Source: Nitrospirota bacterium (GTDB lineage Bacteria; Nitrospirota; Nitrospiria; Nitrospirales; Nitrospiraceae). Taken from it: DNA of 62,250 nucleotides. Shown piece by piece: positions 44,706 through 53,631 of the stretch. The DNA is taken from positions 1 through 62,250 of the forward strand of contig JAUXQT010000101.1 of the NCBI GenBank assembly GCA_030682135.1, in the 5' to 3' direction. The notes below the pieces were generated by a model, which was not told where the DNA came from, made no database searches, and saw nothing but the letters and a program-made list of their open reading frames with translations. Position 1 is the first letter of the stretch. Each line of letters opens with the position of its first letter. The translations under genes and the position numbers were made by a program.

Positions 44706-44782
<77 letters not shown>

Positions 44783-44792
44783 AACGGGGGCT

Positions 44793-44821
44793 ACGATACT
44801 GCAGGAATCGAGGAAAGTCTA
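44793..44821 (-). promoter_or_regulatory. Promoter of tRNA-Arg
   Basis: Minus strand: TAGACT (44816-44821), 17 bp, TATCGT (44793-44798), each 4 of 6. It ends about 10 bp before the tRNA, so the 5' leader would be very short. Confidence 0.45.
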
Positions 44822-44919
44822 GCGGGGAGTGCGGTCACAGACGCCTGGTTCCAAGAGGACTTCGTGAAGATCGATCCGGGGTTTGAAGGGTCGGGATTGA
44901 GGTGCAGCGGAACAAGCGG

Positions 44920-45426
44920 TTAGCCATACCATCGAACGTCTTGCTTGGCAATCGACGCGTCTGCGGACTCGTCGTATGAGAGCGGTGCCGCTGCGAGCAC
45001 TTCATGGACTAGTTGCATGAGGGTTTCAACGGAAAATGGTTTTTGGAGAAAAGGGACGTGGTCGGTGGCGAGGCGATAGGCCGTGCGATCTGTTTCGGAC
45101 AAGCTCGACATCAGGATCACCCGGAGCGTCTTCTTCATGGCCAGGGTTCGTTGGATAATTTCGTGACCATGGACCCGCGGATACGGATTTTTGCTGGAGG
45201 CAAACTCAAGACCCGGCGGTGGGAGCAACAGATCGGTTAGCAACAAGTCGATGGGTTCTTGGTGGGTGGACAAGATTTTTAAGGATTCTGTACTGCCTTC
45301 GGCTTCAAGGACGGCAAACCCCTCAGCACGGAGGGTCTTCACGCAGATCAGGCGCATTGACGGGTCATCGTCAACGATCAGAATCGTCTTAGTCAGGGTT
45401 GGGGGCACAGGTGTCTGTTTCTCCAT
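44920..45426 (-). CDS. Single-domain response regulator with an insertion after the phospho-Asp
   Basis: 168 residues, one receiver: KTILIVDDDPSMRLICVKTL, acceptor Asp in IDLLLTDLLLPP, Ser/Thr region VILMSSLSETD and Lys in FLQKPFSVETLMQLVHEVL. Between the Asp strand and helix 3 a segment PPGLEFASSKNPYPRVHGHE replaces the usual short M-P-x-M-D-G turn, an insertion of about 15 residues. No output domain. Partner kinase is not obvious nearby. Confidence 0.85.
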   Translation of the reverse strand: MEKQTPVPPTLTKTILIVDDDPSMRLICVKTLRAEGFAVLEAEGSTESLKILSTHQEPIDLLLTDLLLPPPGLEFASSKNPYPRVHGHEIIQRTLAMKKTLRVILMSSLSETDRTAYRLATDHVPFLQKPFSVETLMQLVHEVLAAAPLSYDESADASIAKQDVRWYG

Positions 45427-45546
45427 GAGGACCTCCGGGCTCGGTCAGATGCCGAAGTGGCTGAGCCAACCGTCGTATCTGTAGATAGTGGATGTTCCAC
45501 GTCTCTATCGGTCTTGCTTCAGGGTAACTTGAACAGGTGGGCAGGC

Positions 45547-45556
45547 GGGGGGGGGG
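45547..45556. repeat. Run of ten G
   Basis: Uninterrupted G10 in a gap, 121 bp upstream of the receiver gene. Such runs are prone to slippage, but it lies outside any reading frame; an effect would have to be on transcription. Confidence 0.7.
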
Positions 45557-45664
45557 TGTGAGTGAAGAGATCTAGCCGTGGCTTCTTTCTGTGTTATCGG
45601 GTGCTGGTGTGTGTGAAATTGCTGGGAGTGGCCTGGTTGAGGGAGCGAACGTGATCGTCTCTGG

Positions 45665-45798
45665 CTAGTGGACTGTAACGTTTAGATTGGTAGTGTCGTC
45701 GTGCCCATTCCAAGCCTGATGATGCTGTGAAAGTGGGAATGTATAGAGCTGCATCACAACGACAAATTACTCCCGAATTAACTGTTACAGTCCACTAG
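45665..45798. mobile_element. 134-bp MITE-like element with 15-bp perfect terminal inverted repeats
   Basis: Ends CTAGTGGACTGTAAC (45665-45679) and GTTACAGTCCACTAG (45784-45798) are exact inverses. Since CTAG is itself a palindrome, the outer CTAG may be a 4-bp target duplication (YTAR type, as in the IS5 group, or the NTAN target of IS630). The interior is partly self-complementary (TGTCGTCGTG against CACAACGACA) and codes for nothing. The right end overlaps the DUF4340 gene: its TAG stop is 45795-45797. No related transposase is in the window. Confidence 0.75.
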
Positions 45799-47168
45799 TT
45801 GGTCGCGGGTGTTTTCTCGGTTTTTTGCGCGAAGAGGTCGCTCTTTGCCGGAACTTGCGTGAGCAGGTCGGCGCGAATCTGAAAGATGCCAGGGATCCGT
45901 TGTCCCATCGCATAGGCTAATCCGTTGGCATGGCTCCCGATGGAAAGTTTCCCGGCAATCTTTCCATCACGCCCTGTGGCGATGAATTCCGCTGCCGGTG
46001 CCACGAGCCCATAGGGCGCCAATGGTCCGGCTTGTTTAATGACCCTTTCTTCGGCAGGCACATTCGCGACACGGCTGACAAAGAGATCGGTGGCCTGTTG
46101 GTCCAATGGTTCCGGCCGATCTTCCATGACCCATTCTTTTTGTTGATTGATCAAGACATAGTGCTCGGTTGCGGTCTTCACCGAGAGCATGGCGATGTCG
46201 GTGTAATCGATACCGAGCAGCCGCTTGTCTTGGAACGAAAAGAGTTCCTTGGTCAGGTCTTTGATCGCGGTGGGATTGATGCGGTACAGCGGGCCACTAG
46301 GGCTCGTTTCCGCAAAGGCTTCGCCGCTGGCAGGGTCCGGTTGGTAGAGCTTAACCGTTTGATCCCCATCGGCCGTATGGATGGCGACTTTGACTTTGGG
46401 AACGGTGAGTGTATTGGTCAGGGCGTCTCGTTCGGGGCCTGGATCGACGATGCCCAACGCTTTGAGGTCTTCCAGTCTGAACAACAGGGTCCGCACCTCT
46501 GTTTGATCGGCTTCTGCTTCTATCGGGTAACGCAGCCTCCATTTGCTCTTGGGTTTCTCCTGTGTCTGATAGAGCGCGATTTCTGTGGTTGGATAGGTGA
46601 GGCGGATCTGTTCGACGTCGCCTTGTGAGAGGTGCAAGAGGTCTTTCCGTCGAAACGTCATCAAGGTTTTGTTGACGAAGTCTTTGGGAGCCAGGTTGGT
46701 GAGCAGGACTTTGCGATCCGACTCACGCAGGACGTACAGCGTCGAGGAGAGAGGCCCACTATCTCCGATGGAGAGCGCCTCCCGTTCGGCGCCGGCCGTG
46801 ATGGTGATGGTGGTGATCGGGTCGTCGAGACCATAGGGGGTCAAGTTCGCCGGGCGGTCTTCGACGATACGGCTCACGGCGCCGGTGACTAAGGCTCTGA
46901 TGAGATTCTGCAGCTCCCGCTGATCCGCGTCAGTCTTGAGGGGCGCGGTCATTATCCAGCCCTTCTCGGGAGTTCGGGCAAAAACGAGTTCATGCTGGTC
47001 GGTTTTGACTGTGAGTCCAGTGAGGGCTTGCTGGTCAAGGAGCAGGACCTTCTTCTCGGCGGTCTCTTGCTGCTCGTGCGACTCTTGCTGGGGGAGTTCG
47101 ATGGCATAGAGGTAGAGGCCGAGCCCAGCCAGTACGAGTGCCATGACGAGTGTGGGCCAGTAACGCAT
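45795..47168 (-). CDS. DUF4340 domain protein of ABC operon
   Basis: 457 residues, one N-terminal membrane helix (7-24, LVMALVLAGLGLYLYAIELP) and a large outside part with DUF4340 repeats: LLLDQQALTGLTVKTDQHEL, GWIMTAPLKTDADQRELQNL, IGDSGPLSSTLYVLRESDRK and DIAMLSVKTATEHYVL. DUF4340 genes normally lie beside GldG-type genes, as here, and are thought to be part of that export machinery. Its stop codon lies in the end of a MITE-like element, so the original C terminus may have been changed by the insertion. Confidence 0.85.
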   Translation of the reverse strand: MRYWPTLVMALVLAGLGLYLYAIELPQQESHEQQETAEKKVLLLDQQALTGLTVKTDQHELVFARTPEKGWIMTAPLKTDADQRELQNLIRALVTGAVSRIVEDRPANLTPYGLDDPITTITITAGAEREALSIGDSGPLSSTLYVLRESDRKVLLTNLAPKDFVNKTLMTFRRKDLLHLSQGDVEQIRLTYPTTEIALYQTQEKPKSKWRLRYPIEAEADQTEVRTLLFRLEDLKALGIVDPGPERDALTNTLTVPKVKVAIHTADGDQTVKLYQPDPASGEAFAETSPSGPLYRINPTAIKDLTKELFSFQDKRLLGIDYTDIAMLSVKTATEHYVLINQQKEWVMEDRPEPLDQQATDLFVSRVANVPAEERVIKQAGPLAPYGLVAPAAEFIATGRDGKIAGKLSIGSHANGLAYAMGQRIPGIFQIRADLLTQVPAKSDLFAQKTEKTPATN

Positions 47169-47172
47169 GAGT

Positions 47173-48702
47173 CTATAGGCGTCGGCGTTTGCGCCAGACC
47201 ATGATGCCGGCGATAAACATGGTGGACGGCAGGAGGATGACTTGCAGGTAGAGCAGGGCTCGTTCCTGTAACGGGTTGGGCGTAAACGGTCGAAGCGCGG
47301 AATCTTTCGGGGCGATCGCCATCATGTTCCGTTCTTCTGCCAACCATCCAGCCGTATGGAGGAAGAAATCGCTGTTGCCGGGAAAGTTGACAAAGGCATT
47401 GGTCGCAAACGTGGAATTGCCGATGACCACGATGGCGGGACGGGGTTTGCCTTCTTCCGGTGTGACTTTTGGCGTAAGGGCCGCAGCCATCGGGAGGGGG
47501 CCCTTGATGTCTTCCTTCTCATCGAGGTTGACGACACGGCCCTTCAAGTCGGTTTCTGCCCAACTGTTCGGCGATGTGCGGGCGAGCGGCACGTAGTCCC
47601 ATGCCGTGCCAACCTGTTCGTCGAACGTGATATGCCGTGCGAGGGGAAAGAGCACGGCCGCGGAGAGATCCTGCGTAATTTCATGTTCGGTGAACGTGCG
47701 GACGAGTAGGGATGTGAGGTCGCCTTGGGCCAATCGATCTTGTAAGTCGACCAGGGATCCAGGGCCGACTCCTAGTCCCCACCGTTTGAGCAAGGGGTTC
47801 AGGTCGGCTTGCGTATTCGGGTCGAGCAGTAGCAGCAGATGGCCGCCTTTCTCCACATAGCTATGAATGCGTTCTTGCTCCTCGATGAGCACAGGACGGC
47901 GGGGGCCGGCTACGACGAGGATGGCGGTGTGATCCGGAACGGCGGTTTCTTTCAGCAGGCTGACGGTGCCGACGTCGTACCCCTGCTTGACCAGGATTTC
48001 TCTGGCAGCAGACAGCCCGGTTCGTTCCCGATCGTCGAGGCTCGGTTCGCCATGCCCTTCGAGAAAGAGGACTCGCTTCTTGCTGTCTTGAGATACGCGG
48101 ATAAACGCTCCGGTCAGTTCGACCTCCGAGGGAGCGGTGATACGAACGGTGTGCCCGCCGCTTTCGAATACGGCTGTGTCGGTCCTCGAAATGCCATAGG
48201 TTTGAGCAATTTTCGGCTGCCGTTCCGGGTCGACGAACTCCACGGTAATCTTCGAGCTGGCCTGCCGATAACTATCGAGCCGTTCCTTGTAGGACTGGTA
48301 GCCGGGGTCTTTTTCTCTGGTGAACACGGTGACGAGCACCTCGCGCGGGAGATTCCTGAGCACGCGATGTGTTTGCGGGGAGAGGGAGAAGTTTTGGTTT
48401 TCCGAGAGGTCCCAACGGATGGAATGACGGGCCGCGAGAAAGTTCACGATGGCGAGGATGCTGATGAAGAGCATGATCATCAGCAGGCTGTTGGCGCCCA
48501 TGCGTGTCGAACGACGAGTGGAGAAGGCTCTCAGGCTGCCGAAATGGACGACACCGAAAAGGATGAGACAGAGCAGTGCCGATCCCTCCATGAGGGTGAC
48601 GAGCCAGAGTTTCTCCGGAACGAGGCTGTAGCCGACCGCGCCGGCTATGGCCAGGGCTATTCCGACTACGCCAAGTGGAATCGTCTTGAGGTTCATTTCC
48701 AT
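47173..48702 (-). CDS. GldG-like ABC transporter auxiliary protein
   Basis: 509 residues from ATG 48702 (a second ATG at 48696 gives an ATGA overlap). Two or three N-terminal membrane helices (IPLGVVGIALAIAGAVGYSL, LVTLMEGSALLCLILFGVVH, LLMIMLFISILAIVNFLAAR) then a large periplasmic domain of the GldG/IFT52-like type: LSENQNFSLSPQTHRVLRNL, VLFLEGHGEPSLDDRERTGL, ILVVAGPRRPVLIEEQERIH. A C-terminal helix (LLYLQVILLPSTMFIAGIMV) follows. Works with the ABC permease and ATPase upstream. Confidence 0.88.
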   Translation of the reverse strand: MEMNLKTIPLGVVGIALAIAGAVGYSLVPEKLWLVTLMEGSALLCLILFGVVHFGSLRAFSTRRSTRMGANSLLMIMLFISILAIVNFLAARHSIRWDLSENQNFSLSPQTHRVLRNLPREVLVTVFTREKDPGYQSYKERLDSYRQASSKITVEFVDPERQPKIAQTYGISRTDTAVFESGGHTVRITAPSEVELTGAFIRVSQDSKKRVLFLEGHGEPSLDDRERTGLSAAREILVKQGYDVGTVSLLKETAVPDHTAILVVAGPRRPVLIEEQERIHSYVEKGGHLLLLLDPNTQADLNPLLKRWGLGVGPGSLVDLQDRLAQGDLTSLLVRTFTEHEITQDLSAAVLFPLARHITFDEQVGTAWDYVPLARTSPNSWAETDLKGRVVNLDEKEDIKGPLPMAAALTPKVTPEEGKPRPAIVVIGNSTFATNAFVNFPGNSDFFLHTAGWLAEERNMMAIAPKDSALRPFTPNPLQERALLYLQVILLPSTMFIAGIMVWRKRRRL

Positions 48703-49460
48703 CGTGATGAATCCACGACTCGGTGAGACAGAAAGAGCATCAAGGCGAGGCCGCTGAAAAAATAGACGAGGTCTTTCGTGTCGACCAATCCACGGACTAA
48801 ATGGTCGTAATGTTCCATAAATGACACGTACGAGATGGCCTGCCCGATGGCTGTTTCTCCGAGGAGTGAGCCGACGCCGGCGAGGAGCCAGAGGACGAGC
48901 AGCAGGCCAAAGCTCACAAAGGCCGCGACGATCTGGTTTTCGGTCAGGGCCGAGGCCAGTACGCCGACGGAGAGAAAGAGGGCGCCAAGCAAGACCAGTC
49001 CCAGGTAGCCGGTTAGCACGGGATACCAATCGAATTCGCAGAAGAGCGCGAGTACAAGCGGCATGAGCCCGGTCAGTCCGAGCAACCCCAAAAACACGAG
49101 GAAGACACTCATAAATTTGCCGATGACAATTTCGTTGATGCCGATCGGAGAGGTCAGTAGGAACTCAAAGGTGCGGAGTTTTCGTTCTTCGGCGAAGAGC
49201 CGCATCGTCAAAATAGGCAGAATAATCAGGAGGATAAACCGCACGCTGGAGAACAGATTCCGGAAGACCAAGTCGTTCAGATTAATCTGAGCTGTTCCCT
49301 GCATTTGCATCAGCTGAATCGCTTGAGCTCCGGCAAAGACGATGTAGAGATAGGCGAGCAGTCCTACAATTAAGAGAAACACCGCCCCTACGACATACAC
49401 CACGGGTGAGACGAAGTAGGAGCGCAGCTCTTTGGCGATAATAGCTTGGACTGGTGTCAT
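48693..49460 (-). CDS. ABC transporter permease (GldF/NosY-like)
   Basis: 255 residues, six membrane helices typical of ABC-2 permeases: VYVVGAVFLLIVGLLAYLYI, a pair flanking VRFILLIILPILTMRLFAEE, VFLVFLGLLGLTGLMPLVLA and others. The MRLFAEERKLRTFEFLLTSP motif after helix 2 is the mark of GldF-like permeases. Starts inside the ATPase stop (ATGA overlap), so it pairs with it. Confidence 0.9.
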   Translation of the reverse strand: MTPVQAIIAKELRSYFVSPVVYVVGAVFLLIVGLLAYLYIVFAGAQAIQLMQMQGTAQINLNDLVFRNLFSSVRFILLIILPILTMRLFAEERKLRTFEFLLTSPIGINEIVIGKFMSVFLVFLGLLGLTGLMPLVLALFCEFDWYPVLTGYLGLVLLGALFLSVGVLASALTENQIVAAFVSFGLLLVLWLLAGVGSLLGETAIGQAISYVSFMEHYDHLVRGLVDTKDLVYFFSGLALMLFLSHRVVDSSRWK

Positions 49461-50437
49461 GCTGGCTGGCCCGTTGGTTCTGCTGAGGCAACCACTGCGC
49501 CTTGCGGGAGGCCTGTTTCGTCTCTTGTCAGTTGGAGGAAGACGTCTTCCAATGTCATCGAGATGGCTTTTAGCTCAAGCAGTCCCCATCCACTGGTGAC
49601 TGCCAGCCGAGCGACCTCTTCCCTTGCATCTCGGCCCAGTTCGCATTCCAGAAGAAAGGTGCCAGGGATGCCGCTCGCAAACACGTTCTGGACCCCCTGG
49701 ACGGCCTTCAGGCGGCTGTCGGTATCCGCAGCGGGAGATTTGAGCGTGAGTGAGATTTTCTCCGACTGGCGCAACCGCGCAGAGAGTTGGTCCGGCGTGT
49801 CTTCAGCCACGATCCGTCCGCCGCTGATGATGACGACGCGCTGGCACACGGCGGTGGCTTCGGGAAGAATGTGGGTGCTGAGAATCACGGAATGAGAGCC
49901 GGCCAGATTCTTGATCAACTCCCTGATCTCGATGATTTGTTTCGGGTCGAGTCCGACTGTCGGCTCGTCCAGGATTAATACTTGAGGATCGTGGAGCAAC
50001 GCTTGGGCCAAGCCGACTCGCTGGCGGTATCCGCGCGACAGATTGCCGATGAGCCGGTGTTGCACCGTGCCAAGGCCGAGCCGCTCGATTTCGCGTTGCA
50101 TGGACGAGGTGAGCGTTTTTCCGGTCAGACCACGGAGGCGGCCGACAAACTGAAGATATTCTGTGACGGTCAATTCGAGATAGACCGGGGGGGTCTCCGG
50201 CAAGTAGCCGATCCGGCGTTTCACTTCGAGCGGCTGGTCTGCACAGTCGAATCCTGCCACTCGTGCCGTGCCCTCGGTGGCCGGCATGAAGCAGGTCAAG
50301 ATGCGCATGGTCGTCGTTTTTCCTGCCCCATTGGGACCCAGGAACGCCAACACCTCGCCTTTTGCGACAGAAAAACTGACCCGATCGATCGCGGTATGGT
50401 GCCCATACCGCTTCGTAATCTGTTGGACTTCAATCAT
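49457..50437 (-). CDS. ABC transporter ATP-binding protein (GldA-like)
   Basis: 326 residues from ATG 50437. Walker A FLGPNGAGKTTTMRILT, Q-loop-like LPETPPVYLELTVTEYLQFV, signature NLSRGYRQRVGLAQALLH, Walker B VLILDEPTVGLDPKQI and H-loop STHILPEA. The C-terminal 90 residues form the regulatory domain common in ABC-2 exporters. First gene of the operon ending in DUF4340. In Bacteroidetes such sets serve gliding; in this kind of organism the cargo is not known. Confidence 0.93.
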   Translation of the reverse strand: MIEVQQITKRYGHHTAIDRVSFSVAKGEVLAFLGPNGAGKTTTMRILTCFMPATEGTARVAGFDCADQPLEVKRRIGYLPETPPVYLELTVTEYLQFVGRLRGLTGKTLTSSMQREIERLGLGTVQHRLIGNLSRGYRQRVGLAQALLHDPQVLILDEPTVGLDPKQIIEIRELIKNLAGSHSVILSTHILPEATAVCQRVVIISGGRIVAEDTPDQLSARLRQSEKISLTLKSPAADTDSRLKAVQGVQNVFASGIPGTFLLECELGRDAREEVARLAVTSGWGLLELKAISMTLEDVFLQLTRDETGLPQGAVVASAEPTGQPA

Positions 50438-50659
50438 ATGCGCTGACTTGGATCTTGTGAGTTTGGGGCGCACAGCCGGCGGGTTGTGCATTCGCAACCG
50501 AACAGGCAACAGGTCGGCATCTTACTCAGTCGGGTTGGGGCAGTCAATATCGGGTTCTGCTTCCTGTAACTTTACAGGTTTTCGCCATCCTGTTAGAGTC
50601 CGCGCGCGTAGGGATCAGCCTGCTAGAGGGGATTGAACCATGACCTGGGTGGGATCAGC

Positions 50660-50983
50660 ATGAGGGGACTATTCGCCGTTGTTGCGTTGGTGCTGTTCGT
50701 CTGTCTACCGGTCGAGAGTCGGGCTGCCGATGGGCGGAGCTATCGGGTTCATGGCCAGGTCGTGGCGGTCAACGTCGCACAGTCTCCGCACACGATTGTC
50801 GTCAAGACACCCTTGAGTAAGCATAACGATATGACCGTGGGGGCAAGGGTGACAGGTCAAACCAAGGTGACCCGAAAGGGGAAGCGGGTCGGGCTTCAAA
50901 CCATCCGAGTGGGTGAAACGGTGTGGCTGACCTATATCAAGCAGAGGGATGGGGTGTTTGCTCAGGTCATCCAGGTTCAATAA
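50660..50983 (+). CDS. Exported small beta-rich protein, 107 aa
   Basis: Signal peptide 1-23 (FAVVALVLFVCLPVESRAAD) and a domain of about 80 residues (YRVHGQVVAVNVAQSPHTIV, MTVGARVTGQTKVTRKGKRV, VGETVWLTYIKQRDGVFAQV) that looks like an OB-type barrel of DUF5666-like periplasmic proteins. ATG 50660 has GGTGGGATC upstream. Role unknown. A small inverted repeat (CCTGTA-ACTT-TACAGG, 50563-50578, then TTTT) lies 80 bp upstream and might be an operator. Confidence 0.65.
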   Translation: MRGLFAVVALVLFVCLPVESRAADGRSYRVHGQVVAVNVAQSPHTIVVKTPLSKHNDMTVGARVTGQTKVTRKGKRVGLQTIRVGETVWLTYIKQRDGVFAQVIQVQ

Positions 50984-51052
50984 CCTTTCTGGTTTGCCTC
51001 GCCGGCCAAACAGCCTGTGATGTTCTGACGGGGGGAGTCGAGCCGATGAGGG

Positions 51053-51082
51053 TTGACTGTCGCACGTATTTTCTTCTATATG
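51053..51082 (+). promoter_or_regulatory. Candidate promoter of rlpA
   Basis: TTGACT (51053-51058), 18 bp, TATATG (51077-51082). Lies in a 303-bp gap after the 50660 gene in which nothing else is clear. The leader would be about 200 nt. Confidence 0.4.
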
Positions 51083-51286
51083 GATAGAGTCGTTTAGTCT
51101 CCAAAGCTCTGGTGTCGGTTCTTTTTTGAACAATTCCTCTTCGATTTTCTCTTCCTTCTTCATCCAAATGTAGGGGGTAGGGGTACGCTCTCGGTATTGT
51201 TGGACTGCCGGTTGGACCGTACAGTGAGGGTACACAGGCCAGGGTCTGTGGGACAGTTGGTTCAACCTGGGATTATGAGGTCTTCG

Positions 51287-51955
51287 ATGATCAACCATAT
51301 GTGTGGAAATAGCCGGCAGTTGTTGGGGGCGATGAGTTTGAGCCTGGGGGTGCTTCTGGGGGCCTGCTCGTGGGTTCCTACGGGGGTGTCGCATTTGGAC
51401 GTGGGGGCTGAAGATCGTGGCGTGGCGTCCTGGTATGGCGAGTCGTTTCATGGCAAGCAAGCGGCGAACGGTGAACTGTTCGACATGGATGGTCTGACCG
51501 CTGCCCATCGGACCCTTCCCCTTGGCAGTGTGGTTCGGGTGGTGAACTTAGTCAATGGGAAGCATGTGCATGTCCGTATTACGGACCGGGGGCCCTATGT
51601 CAACGGGCGGATCCTCGATCTTTCACGAGGTGCCGCAGCTCGGATAGGGATGTTGGCAGGGGGACTCTCCGTGGTCCGGGTGCAGTTGGTTGGAGAACGC
51701 CGGCCGGTGGCGTTGCTCTCATCGGAAGCGATGGAGACGGTCTCGACGTCGCTTCTGCTTGGGCGAGAGCAGCTCGATTCGGGGGGGCAGGCGTTTCCTG
51801 CATTACCGTGGGGTCAGTCGGACCCTCTTCTCGTCTATCCTGTTCGGCTCTCTCCTGGCGATATCTGGGTCTCGCGGCGTGCGCGCCGGTTGACGGGGCT
51901 ACAGACAGCGGATCATACCGACCATACCGAAGTGGCGACGGTCGTCATTTCCTAG
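51287..51955 (+). CDS. rlpA: RlpA-like septal lytic transglycosylase, lipoprotein
   Basis: 222 residues from ATG 51287 (TGAGG seven bases before); ATG 51275 is an alternative. Lipobox L-G-A-C ends the signal peptide. The DPBB domain is complete: VASWYGESFHGKQAANGELF, MDGLTAAHRTLPLGSVVRVV and VHVRITDRGPYVNGRILDLS with the catalytic Asp. RlpA cuts naked glycan strands at the septum. The usual C-terminal SPOR domain is missing or degraded; residues about 140-222 contain no clear SPOR motif. Confidence 0.88.
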   Translation: MINHMCGNSRQLLGAMSLSLGVLLGACSWVPTGVSHLDVGAEDRGVASWYGESFHGKQAANGELFDMDGLTAAHRTLPLGSVVRVVNLVNGKHVHVRITDRGPYVNGRILDLSRGAAARIGMLAGGLSVVRVQLVGERRPVALLSSEAMETVSTSLLLGREQLDSGGQAFPALPWGQSDPLLVYPVRLSPGDIWVSRRARRLTGLQTADHTDHTEVATVVIS

Positions 51956-52080
51956 GTCTGTCGCCTGTTGGTTGATCCAGCGGTTGACAGGCTGTGAGGC
52001 TCTCCACTAGACTGCCGACTCCCGGTGGGAACCGGGAAATAGTTCAGATCAATTTGGTATACATGGAGGCCCGAATCCGG

Positions 52081-52287
52081 ATGGCGAAGAAAACGGTGAC
52101 TGAATCGGACGAAACCAGACTCAAGAAGAAGGTGGCGGAGAAGTTAACCGGCCACAAAAATCCTAAAGAGGACGAAGCGCTTCGTTCGTTGAAGAAGCGG
52201 CTGCGGCGGACGCAACGGAAACGGCGTACGGTCACGTTACGCAAGAAGAATTCGGCGAGCAAGAAAACAGCCGCTCCCGCAAAGTAA
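52081..52287 (+). CDS. Small highly basic protein, 68 aa
   Basis: Almost only Lys/Arg/Ala/Thr: VTESDETRLKKKVAEKLTGH, then LKKRLRRTQRKRRTVTLRKK and a tail ASKKTAAPAK. Like small histone-H1-type or ribosome-associated basic proteins, it probably binds nucleic acid. ATG 52081 has GGAGG about 12 bases before it, somewhat far; an in-frame ATG at 52063 (MEARIRMAKK) is possible. No family recognised. Confidence 0.6.
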   Translation: MAKKTVTESDETRLKKKVAEKLTGHKNPKEDEALRSLKKRLRRTQRKRRTVTLRKKNSASKKTAAPAK

Positions 52288-52337
52288 TATCCCGGCTTTG
52301 GCCAGTGATGAGCGAGTGAATTATTAAGGTAGCACCT

Positions 52338-53156
52338 ATGGAACAACCACAGCACAAACAAGCATCTGCCAGTCCTACTGCCCCGGAGACGGTGAGTGAC
52401 GAATTCACCGATCAGGTGGCGGCAGATTTGACCGGAGAACTTCCAGTCCAGGTTTTGCCGACGGCGGAGCTCACCGAGGAAGTGGTCCTTGAAGAAGAGA
52501 AGGTCAAGGATGAGATCGAGATCCAGATCGATCTGCTCAAGGACTCCGATTGGGTGGTCCGTCGCGAAGCCGCGATCACGCTCGGAGAAATGGGTGATGA
52601 GCGCTGCGTGGAGCCATTGTGTAATGCCTTGCGTGACGGCGACTGGCAAGTCAGAGAGGTCGCCATCGAGGGGTTGGGCCAGATCGGTTCTCCCGCCGTC
52701 GAACTGTTGATCAAGTTGCTTCGAGATTGGGATGTCAGGAAGTATGTGATCGCGGCATTAGGGAAGATTCGCGACGAGCGCGTGCTCGATCCGTTGATGC
52801 TGCAGCTGAAAAACGACGAGTTTAAGGACGATGCCACGAATGCCCTCGTCGAACTGGGGGAGCCGTCAGTCTCTCGTTTGGTCAAAGCGCTCAAGGATAA
52901 GGATGAGATGGTTCAGAAGCAGGCGATCATGGCTCTGGGCCGGATCAAGAGCGCCGAGGCGATCGATCCTCTCATCGTGATGCTCGGTGATAAGGATTGG
53001 TTTACCCGGTTGACGTCCGCGGCGGCACTTGAGGCGATCGGCGATGACCGGGGCCGCGATGCGATTAAGCCGTTGATGAAAGATACGGACATGGTGGTCA
53101 GGATGCGGGTGGAGCGGATCCTGGCGAAGTGGAAGAAGCAGCCTGCCAACGCGTAG
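52338..53156 (+). CDS. HEAT-repeat protein, cytosolic, 272 aa
   Basis: An acidic disordered head (1-60) followed by about six HEAT/PBS-lyase repeats: [80 protein letters not shown] and [20 protein letters not shown]. Such repeats form a curved scaffold for protein binding. No signal peptide, so cytosolic. Partner unknown. It ends 3 bp from a convergent coiled-coil gene. Confidence 0.85.
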   Translation: MEQPQHKQASASPTAPETVSDEFTDQVAADLTGELPVQVLPTAELTEEVVLEEEKVKDEIEIQIDLLKDSDWVVRREAAITLGEMGDERCVEPLCNALRDGDWQVREVAIEGLGQIGSPAVELLIKLLRDWDVRKYVIAALGKIRDERVLDPLMLQLKNDEFKDDATNALVELGEPSVSRLVKALKDKDEMVQKQAIMALGRIKSAEAIDPLIVMLGDKDWFTRLTSAAALEAIGDDRGRDAIKPLMKDTDMVVRMRVERILAKWKKQPANA

Positions 53157-53159
53157 CGG

Positions 53160-53615
53160 TTATTTGTTCAGTTGCCGGTCAACTTCCCGTTGAATGTCAT
53201 CGATCTTCTTCAGTGATACCGGTTTTCCCATCGACAACTCCAATCTGACTTCCTGAATCGTGCCGGTGAGTGTTCGCACGGCGAGCATCGATTCGTCTTG
53301 TTTGGCCCCTTTGGTCGCATTCTCCAACGTCTCGGCCGCAGCACTTAACTGCTTCGCGGCCTCCCCAACGTTTTTCTCAAACAGTTCTGCTTTTGCCTGC
53401 ACCACTCTCGATTTACTGTCGAGTAGCGCCTGTCGCCTGCGGAGGTCCCGCTCGATCCCTCTCGTCGTGTCGTAAATGTTTCTCGACATATCTGTGATGG
53501 AACGTTGGAGATCTGAGATCGTGTGTTGTAACGTGCCGACCGGGCGTTGGCCGAAATAGAACCCGAGTCCGAACGATGTGGCGGCCAGGACGAGGGCTCC
53601 GACGAATTTCCACAT
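53160..53615 (-). CDS. Membrane-anchored coiled-coil protein, 151 aa
   Basis: One N-terminal membrane helix (4-23, FVGALVLAATSFGLGFYFGQ) then a long coiled coil (TISDLQRSITDMSRNIYDTT to KKIDDIQREVDRQLNK). The layout resembles YtxH/LapA-like small membrane proteins, but no family is certain. It is 16 bp after the exported HEAT protein on the same strand and likely co-transcribed. Confidence 0.65.
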   Translation of the reverse strand: MWKFVGALVLAATSFGLGFYFGQRPVGTLQHTISDLQRSITDMSRNIYDTTRGIERDLRRRQALLDSKSRVVQAKAELFEKNVGEAAKQLSAAAETLENATKGAKQDESMLAVRTLTGTIQEVRLELSMGKPVSLKKIDDIQREVDRQLNK

Positions 53616-53631
53616 GGCGAGATCCTTTCGA

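Noticed and set aside
45427..45664. A gene in the gap between the receiver and the MITE
   Set aside because: No reading with start, ribosome-binding site and codon character; includes a G10 run and low-complexity DNA.
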